Source: Agromyces sp. 3263 (GTDB lineage: Bacteria > Actinomycetota > Actinomycetes > Actinomycetales > Microbacteriaceae). Taken from it: a DNA stretch of 64,000 nt. The notes beneath the pieces are model-generated. The model had not been told where the DNA came from. It ran no database searches and saw only the letters and a program-made list of their open reading frames with translations. Made by a program: the position numbers and the translations under genes. Below, one piece after another: positions 10,304 to 19,239 of the stretch (position 1 is the first letter of the stretch; each line of letters begins with the position of its first letter). The stretch is from assembly GCF_031456545.1 (NCBI RefSeq), contig NZ_JAVDUV010000001.1, forward strand, positions 2,666,001 through 2,730,000. Direction: 5' to 3'.

Positions 10304-10849
10304 TCAGGCGAGCAGGCGCCCGATGGCCGACTCGGCCTCCGCGCGGTCGAACGGCTCGCCGCGTCGCGCCGTGAGCTGGTGCAGCAGCACCCCGTCGCAG
10401 TAGTCGGCGAGCCAGCGCGCCCGTTCGTCGGGGCGATCGATGCCGGATGCCTCGACCATGCCCCGCGCGACCCGCATGAAGCGAGCGTGCCCGGCGGCGA
10501 CCGCGTCGGGCTCGGCCAGCGAGAGCACGAGGCGGGCGCGGGTGAGGTCGGCCTGCGGTCCGGCGAGGATCGCCACGTACGCCGCGAGGGACTCGGCCAG
10601 GGCGTCGGGGCCGCCGGGCAGTGGCGGTGCAGTCGTTTCGCCTGCGCCGACCGACCACAGCGCCAGATCGCGCTCCTCGAGCCGGTCGACGGCTGCCGCC
10701 ACCAGTGCGGCGCGGGTGCGGAAGTAATTCGACGTGGTGCCCGCGGGGGAACCCGATGCGACATCGACGGCCCGGTGCGTGAGGGCCTTCATGCCCTGCC
10801 CCGCGACGATGCCGAGGGCTGCGTCGGCGACGAGCGTGCGGCGGTCCAT
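10304..10849 (-). CDS. TetR/AcrR family transcriptional repressor
   Basis: A 181-residue protein with an N-terminal TetR helix-turn-helix (about residues 8-50, with GQGMKALTHRAVDVASG and NYFRTRAAL) and a helical ligand-binding C-terminal domain. The ATG at 10849 is chosen because TACACT on the minus strand (10861-10856) ends six bases upstream, giving a leaderless transcript; a GTG/ATG further out would lie inside the promoter. It is divergent from an FAD monooxygenase gene, and two palindromes in the 66-base gap overlap both promoters. The simplest reading is that it represses itself and the monooxygenase and is released by the monooxygenase substrate or a similar compound. Confidence 0.9.
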   Translation of the reverse strand: MDRRTLVADAALGIVAGQGMKALTHRAVDVASGSPAGTTSNYFRTRAALVAAAVDRLEERDLALWSVGAGETTAPPLPGGPDALAESLAAYVAILAGPQADLTRARLVLSLAEPDAVAAGHARFMRVARGMVEASGIDRPDERARWLADYCDGVLLHQLTARRGEPFDRAEAESAIGRLLA

Positions 10850-10915
10850 GCCGAGAGTGTAGCCAATCACTACAGAAGTAGTGCATTGACACTACAAAAG
10901 TAGTAATCTGCACGC
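10850..10915. promoter_or_regulatory. divergent promoter with two TetR-type operators
   Basis: Two inverted repeats occur here: CACTACAGAAGTAGTG at 10868-10883 and CACTACAAAAGTAGTA at 10890-10905. The first has perfect six-base arms; the second has one end mismatch. Their starts are 22 bases apart, about two helical turns, so two dimers could bind one DNA face. TAATCT (10904-10909) lies six bases before the monooxygenase ATG and overlaps the second site; the TetR -10 (10856-10861, minus) lies just left of the first site. Confidence 0.85.
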
Positions 10916-11992
10916 ATGGATCGGATCACCGTCGACATCATCGGCGGCGGCATCGCCGGATCGGCGCTGGCCGCGGTGCTCGACCCCACTCGCTTCGACG
11001 TCACCCTGCGCGAACAGCGGGCGAAGCTGCCGACCACCGGCACGAGCCTGGCGATGTGGCCCGAGGCGCAGGAGGCGCTCGCGCGGATCGGCGTGCTCGA
11101 CCGGCTCCGTGACGTCGGCATCGCGCTCGACCGCTTCCCGCTCTGGAGCGAATCGGGCACGGCCTTGGCGAACCTGCCCGCCGACGGACTGCTGCTCGGT
11201 CGGCACGACCTCCTCGCGGCGCTCGACGCAGCGGTGCCCGACAGGGTGAACCGCGTCACGGAGCGGGTCGAAGAGCCCGAGCGCATGGAGGCCGACGTGA
11301 TCGTCGGCGCCGACGGCGTGCACAGCGCCGTGCGCCGGCGCAACTGGGGCGCGGCGGCCGATGCCCGATCGACGCCCGCCCTGGCCGTTCGGGGCGTCGT
11401 GCCCGACGTGCTGTCGCCCGCGGAACTCGGCGAGTACTGGGGGCGGGGGCAGCTCTTCGGACTCGGCCCGCATCGCGACGGCACGAACTGGTACACCTCG
11501 TTCCGCTCCGACCTCGGGCCACGGCACGTCGACGTGGGCGAGGCGATCGAACTCGCCCGCCACCGCCATCGGGACGCCGCGCCGGCGCTCCGCCGCGTAC
11601 TCGCGGCCGCGACCCCTGAGACGACGCTCGCCCAGCGCATCTGGACGACGCCGCGCCTCTCGTCCTACGACCGCGGCAACGTCGTGCTCGTCGGCGACGC
11701 CGCCCACGCCATGACCCCCAACCTCGGTCGAGGTGCCTGCGAGGCCCTCATCGACGCGGTCACACTCGGCTACCTGCTCGACCGGATGCCCCCGGCCGAC
11801 GCCCTGGCGGCCTACGACCGGGCCAGGCGGCGACCCACGCAGCGCCTGCGCGTGGCATCCACCGCCCTCATGCGTGTCGCCCTGACCGAGCGTCTGGCGC
11901 CCGCGCGCGACCGCGCGGTCGCGTTGGCGGGACGCATCTCGCGGGCTCGGCGCCGAGACGAGCCGGCCGCGGCATCCGTTCGCACTCGATGA
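10916..11992 (+). CDS. FAD-dependent monooxygenase (PHBH-like, NAD(P)H)
   Basis: A 358-residue class A flavoprotein hydroxylase. Visible features are the FAD Rossmann motif GGGIAGSALA at the N-terminus, the DG motif DVIVGADGVHSAVRR (about 120-135) and the second FAD motif GNVVLVGDAAHAMTPNLGRGA (about 255-275). Such enzymes hydroxylate aromatic or polyketide substrates, and some inactivate antibiotics such as tetracycline or rifampicin. The sequence does not identify the substrate. Its strong divergent pairing with a TetR repressor suggests inducible detoxification or catabolism. ATG at 10916 follows TAATCT by six bases. A strong hairpin lies downstream between it and the convergent gene. Confidence 0.9.
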   Translation: MDRITVDIIGGGIAGSALAAVLDPTRFDVTLREQRAKLPTTGTSLAMWPEAQEALARIGVLDRLRDVGIALDRFPLWSESGTALANLPADGLLLGRHDLLAALDAAVPDRVNRVTERVEEPERMEADVIVGADGVHSAVRRRNWGAAADARSTPALAVRGVVPDVLSPAELGEYWGRGQLFGLGPHRDGTNWYTSFRSDLGPRHVDVGEAIELARHRHRDAAPALRRVLAAATPETTLAQRIWTTPRLSSYDRGNVVLVGDAAHAMTPNLGRGACEALIDAVTLGYLLDRMPPADALAAYDRARRRPTQRLRVASTALMRVALTERLAPARDRAVALAGRISRARRRDEPAAASVRTR

Positions 11993-12026
11993 GGATGGGC
12001 CGCCGGTCGAGGTGGATGGAATGCGA

Positions 12027-12050
12027 AACGGCCGCCCGAGGGCGGCCGTT
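12027..12050. terminator. bidirectional hairpin terminator between convergent genes
   Basis: A perfect ten-base stem AACGGCCGCC / GGCGGCCGTT with a four-base CGAG loop sits in the 79-base gap between the monooxygenase (plus) and the Bax-inhibitor gene (minus). Read from the minus strand the arm ends in a short A/T run. Position and symmetry fit a shared terminator. Confidence 0.8.
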
Positions 12051-12071
12051 CCGACGTGAGCGACTCGAGGG

Positions 12072-12875
12072 CTAGTTGCGCGCGATGGCGAGGAACCGCA
12101 GGATCTCGAGGTAGAGCCAGATGACGGTGACCATGATGCCGAAGGCGCCGGTCCAGCCGTACTTCTTGGGGGCGCGGTTGCGCACGCCCTGCTGGATCAT
12201 GTCGAAGTCGAGCACCAGGGAGTAGGCCGCCATGATGATGACCAGCACGCCGATGACGAGGCCGAGCGGGATGCCGGCGATCTCCGCGCCGTAGAGGCCC
12301 CACGGGTCCTGGTTCACGCCGGTCCACATGAGGACGAGGTTGATGAGCGAGAACACGAGGTAGCCGACCATCGCGATGAGGAAGACCTTGGTGGCCTTCT
12401 TCGACGCGCGCACCTTGCCGCTCGCGAACAGCGCAAGGGTGACGCCGAAGACGGCGATCGTGCCGATGACGGCCTGGGCGATGATGCCCGAGTAAGCCGA
12501 CTCGTAGATCACCGAGATGCCGCCGATGAAGACGCCCTGGGCGGCCGAGTACGCGAGGATCAGGGCGGGCGACGGCTCCTTCTTGAAGATGTTCACGAGC
12601 GCGAGCACGAAGCCGACGATCGAGAACGCCCAGAAGAGCCACGGCATCGAGGGCGTGAGCAGCCAGCCCACCGCTGCGAACACCAGGAGCACGCCGAACG
12701 CGGCGGCGGTCTTCGCGATGGTGTTCTCGACGGTCATGACCTCGCGGTCGGGGAGCGTCGCCGGCTTGTCGTACAGCTCCTGGAGCTGCTGCGCGGACAC
12801 GTTCTGCGTGGCCGCGACGGCTCCCTGCTGTGAGAAGGCGGAATTCCGCGAGAACGCGGGATTGTCGAGAGCCAT
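12072..12875 (-). CDS. Bax inhibitor-1/YccA family membrane protein
   Basis: A 267-residue protein with seven predicted membrane helices between about residues 57 and 262 and a hydrophilic N-terminus containing an ELYDKPATLP segment. Conserved pieces such as YSAAQGVFIGGISVIYE, the SLVLDFDMI stretch and the final GWTGAFGIMVTVIWLYLEILRFLA match the BI-1 (TMBIM) family found in actinobacteria. Family members behave as pH-sensitive calcium leak channels in studied cases; a bacterial physiological role is not settled. ATG at 12875 is chosen from the alignment-like start MALDNPAF. A tight hairpin with CGGATGC/GCATCCG arms lies 45 bases upstream (12921-12935). Confidence 0.92.
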   Translation of the reverse strand: MALDNPAFSRNSAFSQQGAVAATQNVSAQQLQELYDKPATLPDREVMTVENTIAKTAAAFGVLLVFAAVGWLLTPSMPWLFWAFSIVGFVLALVNIFKKEPSPALILAYSAAQGVFIGGISVIYESAYSGIIAQAVIGTIAVFGVTLALFASGKVRASKKATKVFLIAMVGYLVFSLINLVLMWTGVNQDPWGLYGAEIAGIPLGLVIGVLVIIMAAYSLVLDFDMIQQGVRNRAPKKYGWTGAFGIMVTVIWLYLEILRFLAIARN

Positions 12876-13031
12876 GGGTTCCTCTGCTTTCGGCTGTCGT
12901 CGGTGCGGGGGAGAGGCGACCGGATGCGGCATCCGTGCCACGCACCAATCTACCGGTCGTAGCAGGGACAACGCCCAGAGTTCCGCGCGGATTCCCGCGG
13001 ATGCGCACGGTGCGTGGTTACGCTGAGGCCC

Positions 13032-14093
13032 ATGCTGCACGACTCCGGCGCGTCCCCGATGGTGATCGGCCACCGTGGCGCCTCGGGGTACCGGCCAGAG
13101 CACACGAGATCGGCGTACGAGCTCGCGTTCGCGCTCGGCGCCGACGCGGTGGAGCCCGACATCGTGGCCTCGCGGGACGGCGTGCTCGTGCTGCGGCACG
13201 AGAACGAGATCTCGGGCACGACGGATGTCGCGTCGAGGCCCGAGTTCGCGTCCCGCCGCACCTCGCGCGAGGTCGACGGCGCCGTGCTCACGGGGTGGTT
13301 CACCGAGGACTTCACGTGGGCGGAGCTCTCGACCCTGCGGGCGAAGGAGCGGCTCGGGAGCCTCCGCCAGTCGAGCGCCAGCTTCGACGGTCGGTACCCG
13401 ATCCTGCGGCTGCGCGATCTGTTCCAGCTGATCGACACGGCCGCCGACGAGCAGCGCCGGCTCGTGCGCATGGTCGCCGAGTTCAAGCACGCCAGCCACT
13501 TCGCGGCGATCGGCCTGCCGCTCGACGAGCTCTTCGCCGCCGAGCTCGACGACGCGGGCTGGGACCGGGGCGGCGAGCGCCTCGTCATGGAGTCGTTCGA
13601 GCTCGACGTGCTCGACCGGCTCGGTGCCCGGGGCATCCGGGGCGAGCGGGTGTTCCTCGTGGAGGCGACCGGCTCGCCCGTCGACGTCGTGCAGGCGCTC
13701 GGGGCGGCGGCCCCCGCGTACGACGCGTACGTAACCGAGGCGGGGCTGCTCGGCCTCGCCGGTCGCGTGCACGGGGTGAGCGTCGGGAAGGCCCGGCTGC
13801 TCGCAGCGCCCCGTGGCGGCTCGGACGGGTCACCACGGTCGCGGTCGCGCACGGCGACCCTCGTCGGCGCCGACCTCGTCGACGCGGCGCACTCCGCGGG
13901 CCTGCGGGTCTTCACCTGGACGCTGCGTCCCGAGAACCGGTTCCTCTCGGCGTCGCATCGACGCGGCGGCTCGCGGGCGGCGTTCGGCGACTGGATGGGC
14001 GAGTTCGGGCAGGTGATCGCCACCGGCGTCGACGGGATCTTCGTCGACCACCCCGACCTCGGCGTCGAGGCGCGGCGCGCGATGGCCGGCTAG
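13032..14093 (+). CDS. glycerophosphodiester phosphodiesterase
   Basis: A 353-residue GDPD. The catalytic core is visible: GHRGASGYRPEHT near residues 12-24 (His and Glu ligands), then DAVEPDIV and RHENEI, and GIFVDHPDL at the end. GDPD enzymes hydrolyse deacylated phospholipids or teichoic-acid glycerophosphodiesters to glycerol 3-phosphate plus an alcohol. No signal peptide is apparent, so this form is probably cytosolic. The ATG at 13032 is preferred over a GTG at 13014 because TACGCT (13019-13024) ends seven bases upstream. The product could feed GlpD. An inverted repeat of GGATGCC type follows the gene. Confidence 0.9.
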   Translation: MLHDSGASPMVIGHRGASGYRPEHTRSAYELAFALGADAVEPDIVASRDGVLVLRHENEISGTTDVASRPEFASRRTSREVDGAVLTGWFTEDFTWAELSTLRAKERLGSLRQSSASFDGRYPILRLRDLFQLIDTAADEQRRLVRMVAEFKHASHFAAIGLPLDELFAAELDDAGWDRGGERLVMESFELDVLDRLGARGIRGERVFLVEATGSPVDVVQALGAAAPAYDAYVTEAGLLGLAGRVHGVSVGKARLLAAPRGGSDGSPRSRSRTATLVGADLVDAAHSAGLRVFTWTLRPENRFLSASHRRGGSRAAFGDWMGEFGQVIATGVDGIFVDHPDLGVEARRAMAG

Positions 14094-14127
14094 CGCGGCA
14101 TCGGAGCGCGCGTCGCGGCGGCGGCAC

Positions 14128-14176
14128 CGGCATCCGTCATCGACGGCGCATCGGCCGGCGTGGGTGTCGGATGCCG
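14128..14176. terminator. inverted repeat with CGGCATCCG / CGGATGCCG arms
   Basis: Nine-base perfect arms at 14128-14136 and 14168-14176 flank a 31-base spacer between the GDPD stop and the pcrA promoter. Possibly a GDPD terminator; the right arm ends five bases before the TACAAT box of pcrA. One of several intergenic hairpins built from this motif. Confidence 0.5.
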
Positions 14177-14195
14177 CGCCTACAATTGCAGGGAC

Positions 14196-16664
14196 ATGAC
14201 GCTGATCCTCGACCCCGACGACCCGGCCGGCTGGCGCGAGGCGCCCTCCGCACCCGCCACCACGACCGGCTCGCGCCTCACCGACGGGCTCAACCCCGAG
14301 CAGCGGGAGGCCGTGGAGTACCGCGGCCAGGCCCTGCTCATCGTCGCGGGCGCGGGATCCGGCAAGACCAGGGTGCTCACGCACCGCATTGCGAGCCTCA
14401 TCGAGAGCCGCGAGGCCTGGCCGAGTCAGATCCTCGCGATCACGTTCACGAACAAGGCCGCCGCCGAGATGCGCGAGCGGGTGCAGGCGCTGCTCGGCGA
14501 GAGCGCGAGCGGCATGTGGATCTCGACGTTCCACTCGGCGTGCGTGCGCATCCTGCGGCGCGAGGCCGAGTCGATCGGGCTCTCCTCCACGTTCACGATC
14601 TACGACTCCGCCGACCAGCGCACGATCCTCAAGCGCATCATCAAGGAGCTCGACGCCGACACGATGGGCTTCACGCCCGCGAGCGCCCAGGCGAAGATCT
14701 CGAAGCTGAAGAACGAGCTGGCCGATGTCGAGACGTATGCGCGCAACGCGAACACGAGCGACCCGCAAGAGGTCATGTTCCTCGAGATCTTCCGGCAGTA
14801 CACGCGGCGGCTCCGCGACGCGAGCGCGCTCGACTTCGACGACCTCATCGCCGAGACGGTCTACCTCTTCCGCGCGTTCCCCAAGGTGGCCTCGCTCTAC
14901 CAGCGGCGGTTCCGGCACATCCTGGTCGACGAGTACCAGGACACGAACCACGCGCAGTACTCGCTCATCCGCGAGCTCACCCAGCCGGTCCCGGCTGACC
15001 GGGTCGTCGAGATGGAGCAGCACGGCGTCAACGTGGCTCCGCTGGTGGATGCGTCGGGCGGCATCCCGGGCGCGAGCCTCACCGTCGTCGGCGACTCCGA
15101 CCAGTCGATCTACGCGTTCCGCGGTGCCGACATCCGCAACATCGTCGAGTTCGAGCGCGACTTCCCCGGTGCGAAGGTGGTGCTCCTGGAGCAGAACTAC
15201 CGGTCGACGCAGAACATCCTGTCGGCGGCGAACGCGGTGATCTCGAACAACTTCGACCGCAAGGAGAAGAAACTCTGGACGGCCGACGGAGATGGCGACC
15301 AGATCACCGGCTACACCGGGTACACGGCGCACGACGAGGCCCAGTTCGTCGCCGATGAGATCGAGGTGCTGCACCGCGCCGGCGTGGCCTATCGCGACAT
15401 CGCCGTGTTCTACCGCACCAACGCGCAGACGCGTGCGCTCGAGGAGATCTTCGTGCGCTCGGCGCTGCCCTACCGCGTCGTCGGCGGCACGAAGTTCTAC
15501 GAGCGCGCCGAGATCAAGGACGCGATGGCGTACCTCATCGCCGTCGCGAACCCGCTCGACGAGCTCGCGCTCCGGCGCATCCTGAACACGCCCAAGCGCG
15601 GCATCGGCCCCGCCACCGAGACGGCGCTCGCGAGCTTCGCCGAGCAGAACGCGCTGACCTTCCGCCAGGCGATGCGCGCCGCCGACGGGCTCGGCCTCGG
15701 ACCGAAGGTCACGGGCGCCATCACCAGGCTCGCCGACGTGCTCGACGAGGCGGCCGCCATGCTGGTACCGTCGTCGCGCGGCATCGCCGAGGGCACGAAC
15801 GAGGGTGCGTCGAAGGTGTCCGACGTCCTCGTGTTCCTGCTCGAGAGCTCCGGGCTCATCGACGCGCTGCGCAACAGTCGCGACCCGCAGGACGAGACGC
15901 GGGCCGAGAACGTCGAGGAGCTCGTCGCGCAGACCCGCGACTTCGATCGCGAGAACCCGGGCGCGACGCTCGTCGACTTCCTCACGCAGGTGTCGCTCGT
16001 GGCCGCGGCCGACGAGCTCGACGACGCCTCGGGCACGGTCTCCCTCATGACGCTGCACACGGCGAAGGGCCTCGAGTACCACGCGGTGTTCCTCACCGGG
16101 CTCGAAGAGGGCCTGCTGCCGCACCAGATGTCCGCGTCCGAGCCCGGTGGTCCCGCCGAGGAGCGGCGCCTGTTCTACGTCGGCATCACCCGCGCCCGCA
16201 AGCGCCTCTTCCTCTCGCTGGCGATGAGCCGAGCGCAGTTCGGCGAGGTGGCCGTGGCGATGCCGTCGCGCTACCTCAGCGAGATCCCCGAGGGGCTGAT
16301 CGACTGGAAGCAGTCGCCGGGCATGGCCAACTCCCGCGGCGGCACCCAGCCGCGGGCGCTCAACGCCCGGCGCGGTCCGGGGCAGGGCGGGGCGTGGGGC
16401 ACCCGCGACCGCGACCTCGAGCGGTTCAGCGTCACCAGGAGTGCCGGCCCAAAGACCGAGTGGGCGAACCGGGTCACGGGCACGGTGCGCGACAACGGCG
16501 ACCTCACGCTCGCAGCCGGCGACCGCATCCGGCACGTCGACTTCGGCGACGGCAAGGTCATCCAGGTCACGGGTGAGGGCACCAAGCGCATCGCCCACGT
16601 GGCCTTCGACACGGCGGGCCAGAAGAAGCTCCTGATCAAGATCGCGCCGATCGAGAAGCTGTGA
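14196..16664 (+). CDS. pcrA: ATP-dependent DNA helicase PcrA/UvrD
   Basis: An 822-residue superfamily 1 3'-5' helicase. Motif I AGAGSGKT is at 51-58, motif II is LVDEYQDTN, motif III GDSDQSIYAFRGAD, motif IV LEQNYRST, motif V TLHTAKGLEY and motif VI GITRARKRL. Residues about 770-822 (GDRIRHVDFGDGKVIQV through IKIAPIEKL) form the Tudor-like tail that in PcrA contacts RNA polymerase. Between motifs II and III there is an insertion of about 25 residues (encoded about 14990-15070) not usual in PcrA. Role: nucleotide excision repair and transcription-replication conflicts. ATG at 14196 follows AGGGAC; TACAAT at 14181-14186 is a likely -10 box. The stop overlaps the FUSC start. Confidence 0.96.
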   Translation: MTLILDPDDPAGWREAPSAPATTTGSRLTDGLNPEQREAVEYRGQALLIVAGAGSGKTRVLTHRIASLIESREAWPSQILAITFTNKAAAEMRERVQALLGESASGMWISTFHSACVRILRREAESIGLSSTFTIYDSADQRTILKRIIKELDADTMGFTPASAQAKISKLKNELADVETYARNANTSDPQEVMFLEIFRQYTRRLRDASALDFDDLIAETVYLFRAFPKVASLYQRRFRHILVDEYQDTNHAQYSLIRELTQPVPADRVVEMEQHGVNVAPLVDASGGIPGASLTVVGDSDQSIYAFRGADIRNIVEFERDFPGAKVVLLEQNYRSTQNILSAANAVISNNFDRKEKKLWTADGDGDQITGYTGYTAHDEAQFVADEIEVLHRAGVAYRDIAVFYRTNAQTRALEEIFVRSALPYRVVGGTKFYERAEIKDAMAYLIAVANPLDELALRRILNTPKRGIGPATETALASFAEQNALTFRQAMRAADGLGLGPKVTGAITRLADVLDEAAAMLVPSSRGIAEGTNEGASKVSDVLVFLLESSGLIDALRNSRDPQDETRAENVEELVAQTRDFDRENPGATLVDFLTQVSLVAAADELDDASGTVSLMTLHTAKGLEYHAVFLTGLEEGLLPHQMSASEPGGPAEERRLFYVGITRARKRLFLSLAMSRAQFGEVAVAMPSRYLSEIPEGLIDWKQSPGMANSRGGTQPRALNARRGPGQGGAWGTRDRDLERFSVTRSAGPKTEWANRVTGTVRDNGDLTLAAGDRIRHVDFGDGKVIQVTGEGTKRIAHVAFDTAGQKKLLIKIAPIEKL

Positions 16665-17725
16665 CCACCGGCGAGTCCGCCGCGAGGTCGCGTGCGTGGC
16701 GCAGCCTCGAGGTCGAGGTCGCGTTCCGCGCGGCCGTCGCGGCGGTCGTGCCGCTCGCGATCCTCGTGCTCGCCGGGCGTCCCGACCTGGCGCCGTATGC
16801 GGCGTTCGGCGGCATGGCCGCGATCTTCGGTCGTGGCGAGCGGTACCGGGTGCGCGCACGCACCGTGATCGTGGCGGCGACAGGCCTCGTCGTGAGCGTC
16901 GCTGCGGGCACGGCGCTGGCCGCGGCATCCGCCCCGCTGTGGGTCGAGGCGATCGTGCTCGTGGCCGTGATCGCGGGGGGCGTCGTGGTCGTGAACGTCG
17001 CCCCGCTCTCGCCGCCGACCACGCTGTTCTTCGTGTTCGGGCTCCTCGTCTGCGCGCAGGTGCCGACGCCCGCCGGCGAGCTCGTGCTCCGCATCGGCAT
17101 CGCCGTCGTGTCGGCTGCCTTCGCCGTGGCGCTCACCCTGTCGGGCTGGCTGCTGCGGCGCTTCGGCGGCGAGGCGACGCGCGCCGTGCTGAAGGACCTG
17201 CCGAGGGCGCCAGCTCCCCGCCCCGGTGCCGTGCGCGATCCGCACGTCTGGCTGAGCGTCGGGCAGAACGGTGCGGGTGCGCTCGTCGCCGGGGCGCTCG
17301 CGCTGGCCTTCGGACCGGGGCATCCGTACTGGGCGGTGGTGAGTGTCATCGCGGTGGTGCCGCCGGCCGGCGCGGCGCACTCGCTGTCTCGGGCGGTGCA
17401 CCGCGTGCTCGGCACCCTCGGCGGCGTGGTGGTCGCGGCACTGGTGCTCTGGCCCGCCCCGCCGGCGTGGCTGCTCGTGCTCGTGGTCGGCGTCGCCCAG
17501 TTCGGCGCCGAGATCCTCGTGGGCCGGCACTACGGCGCCGCGCTGCTCTGCATCACGCCGCTCGCGCTCGTGGTGGCGTGGATCGCGGCTCCCGTCGATC
17601 TCGGCGGCCTCGTCGCCGATCGCGTGATCGAGACGGTCGTCGGGTGCGCCGTGGGCGTCGCCGCGGTCCTGGTCGGGTCGGGCGTGGCGCGCCGGCTCGG
17701 CGGGCGGGCCGGCGTCGCGGGCTGA
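16661..17725 (+). CDS. FUSC family integral membrane protein
   Basis: A 354-residue protein with eight or nine hydrophobic helices arranged as two similar halves. The first half contains YAAFGGMAAIFGRGERYRVR, and the second contains GHPYWAVVSVIAVVPP and HRVLGTLGGVVVAALVLW, the sequence typical of FUSC / aromatic-acid-exporter proteins. Transport of aromatic acids or fusaric acid is known for relatives; nothing here gives the substrate. The GTG start overlaps the pcrA stop by four bases (GTGA), so it is probably cotranscribed with the helicase, although no functional link is evident. Confidence 0.85.
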   Translation: MTTGESAARSRAWRSLEVEVAFRAAVAAVVPLAILVLAGRPDLAPYAAFGGMAAIFGRGERYRVRARTVIVAATGLVVSVAAGTALAAASAPLWVEAIVLVAVIAGGVVVVNVAPLSPPTTLFFVFGLLVCAQVPTPAGELVLRIGIAVVSAAFAVALTLSGWLLRRFGGEATRAVLKDLPRAPAPRPGAVRDPHVWLSVGQNGAGALVAGALALAFGPGHPYWAVVSVIAVVPPAGAAHSLSRAVHRVLGTLGGVVVAALVLWPAPPAWLLVLVVGVAQFGAEILVGRHYGAALLCITPLALVVAWIAAPVDLGGLVADRVIETVVGCAVGVAAVLVGSGVARRLGGRAGVAG

Positions 17726-17820
17726 GGTGGAGCCCGACCTGGGCGTCGGAGGATCGCGTTCCCAGCGAATGCCCGGGCGGTCCAGTGGGGGTCGATAGCG
17801 TCGGCGCCGACCATGTCCTC

Positions 17821-19239
17821 ATGGCATTCCTCCTGCACGACGCACGGGGCCTCGAGCGCGGGTCGCGAGACGTCGCGGCGCCCGAGCAGCGCAGAGCCTC
17901 ACGTCGCCTGTGGCGGGTCGACCTGCTGCAGGCAGCGGCGGTGGCCACCGTGGCGGTGGCGGTCGCGCTGTTCCTCGCCGACGGCGGGGCGATGGCGATC
18001 GGCGATCCCGGCGGCGCCCTGACGGCGCTCGGGATCGTGGCCGGGCTCGTCGCGACCGACCTGGTGCTGGTCATGCTCGTGCTCGCCGCCCGGGTGCCGC
18101 TCATCGAGCGGGCCGTCGGGCAGGATGCCGCGATGGGCCTGCATCGCCGGCTCGGCAAGCCCGTGCTGGTCCTGCTGCTCGCGCACACGGTGCTCCTCGT
18201 GGCCGGGTATGCAGTCGCCGACGGCAGCGGGCTCATCGGCGAGGTCGTCTCACTGTGGAACACGCCCGACATCCCGCTCGCGGTACTGGGCCTCGGGCTC
18301 TTCGTCGCGATCGTCGTCACCTCGCTGGTCGCCGTGCGCCGGCGGTTCCGGTACGAGGTGTGGCACGGCATCCACCTGCTCGTCTACGGGGCGGTGCTCG
18401 CCGCGCTGCCCCACCAGTTCAGCCTCGGCGGGCTGTTCGCCGAGGGGACGTGGCAGCGGTGGTACTGGCTGCTGCTCACGATCACGGCGTTCGCGGCCGT
18501 CGTCGTGTACCGGTTCGGCATGCCCGCGTACCGAACCCTGCGACACCGGCTGGTGGTCGAGGCGGTCGAGCCCGTGGAGCCGGCCGGTGACGGCGTCGTC
18601 TCGATCCGGCTGCGCGGCGACGACCTCGAGCGGCTCGGCGCCACCGGCGGCCAGTTCTTCGTGTGGCGGTTCCTGACCCGAGGGCAGTGGTGGCAGGCGC
18701 ATCCCTACTCGCTGTCGGCGGTGCCGCGGGGCGGAGCGCTCCGGATCACGGTGCGCGCCCTCGGTCGCGGATCGGCGGGGCTGGCGAGCATCCGGCCCGG
18801 GACGCGCGTCGCGCTCGAGGGGCCGTACGGCATCTTCAGCGAGGCGTCCCGCAGCCGGAGCCGCCTGGTGCTCGTGGCGGCGGGCATCGGCGTCACGCCG
18901 GTCAGGTCGCTGCTCGAGTCGGCGCGCTTCCGGCCGGGAGAGGCGACGGTGCTCCTGCGCACGAGGAGCGCCGACGAGGGATGGCTGCTGCAGGAGATGG
19001 GCGAGTTGTGCCGCGCGCGAGGCGCCACCCTCATCACCATCCCGGGTGCCCGCGGTGCGGGATGGCTGAGCGCCGACGCCGAACGGCAGGGCCTCTCGCT
19101 CGTCGAGTTCGCGCCGGCCGTCCTCGACTCCGACGTCTACGTGTGCGGTCCGCTGGGCTGGTCCGAGGCGGTCGTCGCCGAGGCCCGGGCGGCGGGCCTG
19201 CGTCCCGAGCAGATCCACCACGAGCGGTTCGACTGGTGA
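17821..19239 (+). CDS. ferric reductase-like membrane flavohaem protein (FAD/NAD(P)H domain)
   Basis: A 472-residue protein. Residues about 35-235 form six membrane helices of the ferric-reductase-like type, with candidate haem histidines in LLLAHTVLLVAG and in WHGIHLLVYG and nearby HQF. Residues about 245-345 form an FAD domain with HPYSLSAVP, and the C-terminus has the NAD(P) motif VAAGIGVTPVRSLL and YVCGPLGWSE. It should take electrons from cytosolic NAD(P)H and pass them across the membrane. The next two genes encode an FMN-binding protein and its flavin transferase, so the acceptor is probably that flavoprotein. ATG at 17821 is used; an in-frame GTG at 17785 lies upstream of TAGCGT (17796-17801), a likely -10 box. 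Confidence 0.88.
   Translation: MAFLLHDARGLERGSRDVAAPEQRRASRRLWRVDLLQAAAVATVAVAVALFLADGGAMAIGDPGGALTALGIVAGLVATDLVLVMLVLAARVPLIERAVGQDAAMGLHRRLGKPVLVLLLAHTVLLVAGYAVADGSGLIGEVVSLWNTPDIPLAVLGLGLFVAIVVTSLVAVRRRFRYEVWHGIHLLVYGAVLAALPHQFSLGGLFAEGTWQRWYWLLLTITAFAAVVVYRFGMPAYRTLRHRLVVEAVEPVEPAGDGVVSIRLRGDDLERLGATGGQFFVWRFLTRGQWWQAHPYSLSAVPRGGALRITVRALGRGSAGLASIRPGTRVALEGPYGIFSEASRSRSRLVLVAAGIGVTPVRSLLESARFRPGEATVLLRTRSADEGWLLQEMGELCRARGATLITIPGARGAGWLSADAERQGLSLVEFAPAVLDSDVYVCGPLGWSEAVVAEARAAGLRPEQIHHERFDW

Noticed and set aside
13830..16928. 1032-residue open frame on the minus strand
   Set aside because: It is antisense to pcrA and the GDPD gene; composition is Arg/Val/His-rich with no domain, a common shadow in high-GC codon use.
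16696..17820. N-terminal extension that would fuse 375 residues to the ferric-reductase-like protein
   Set aside because: The stretch is an arginine-rich out-of-frame reading of the FUSC gene, which itself shows clear family sequence.
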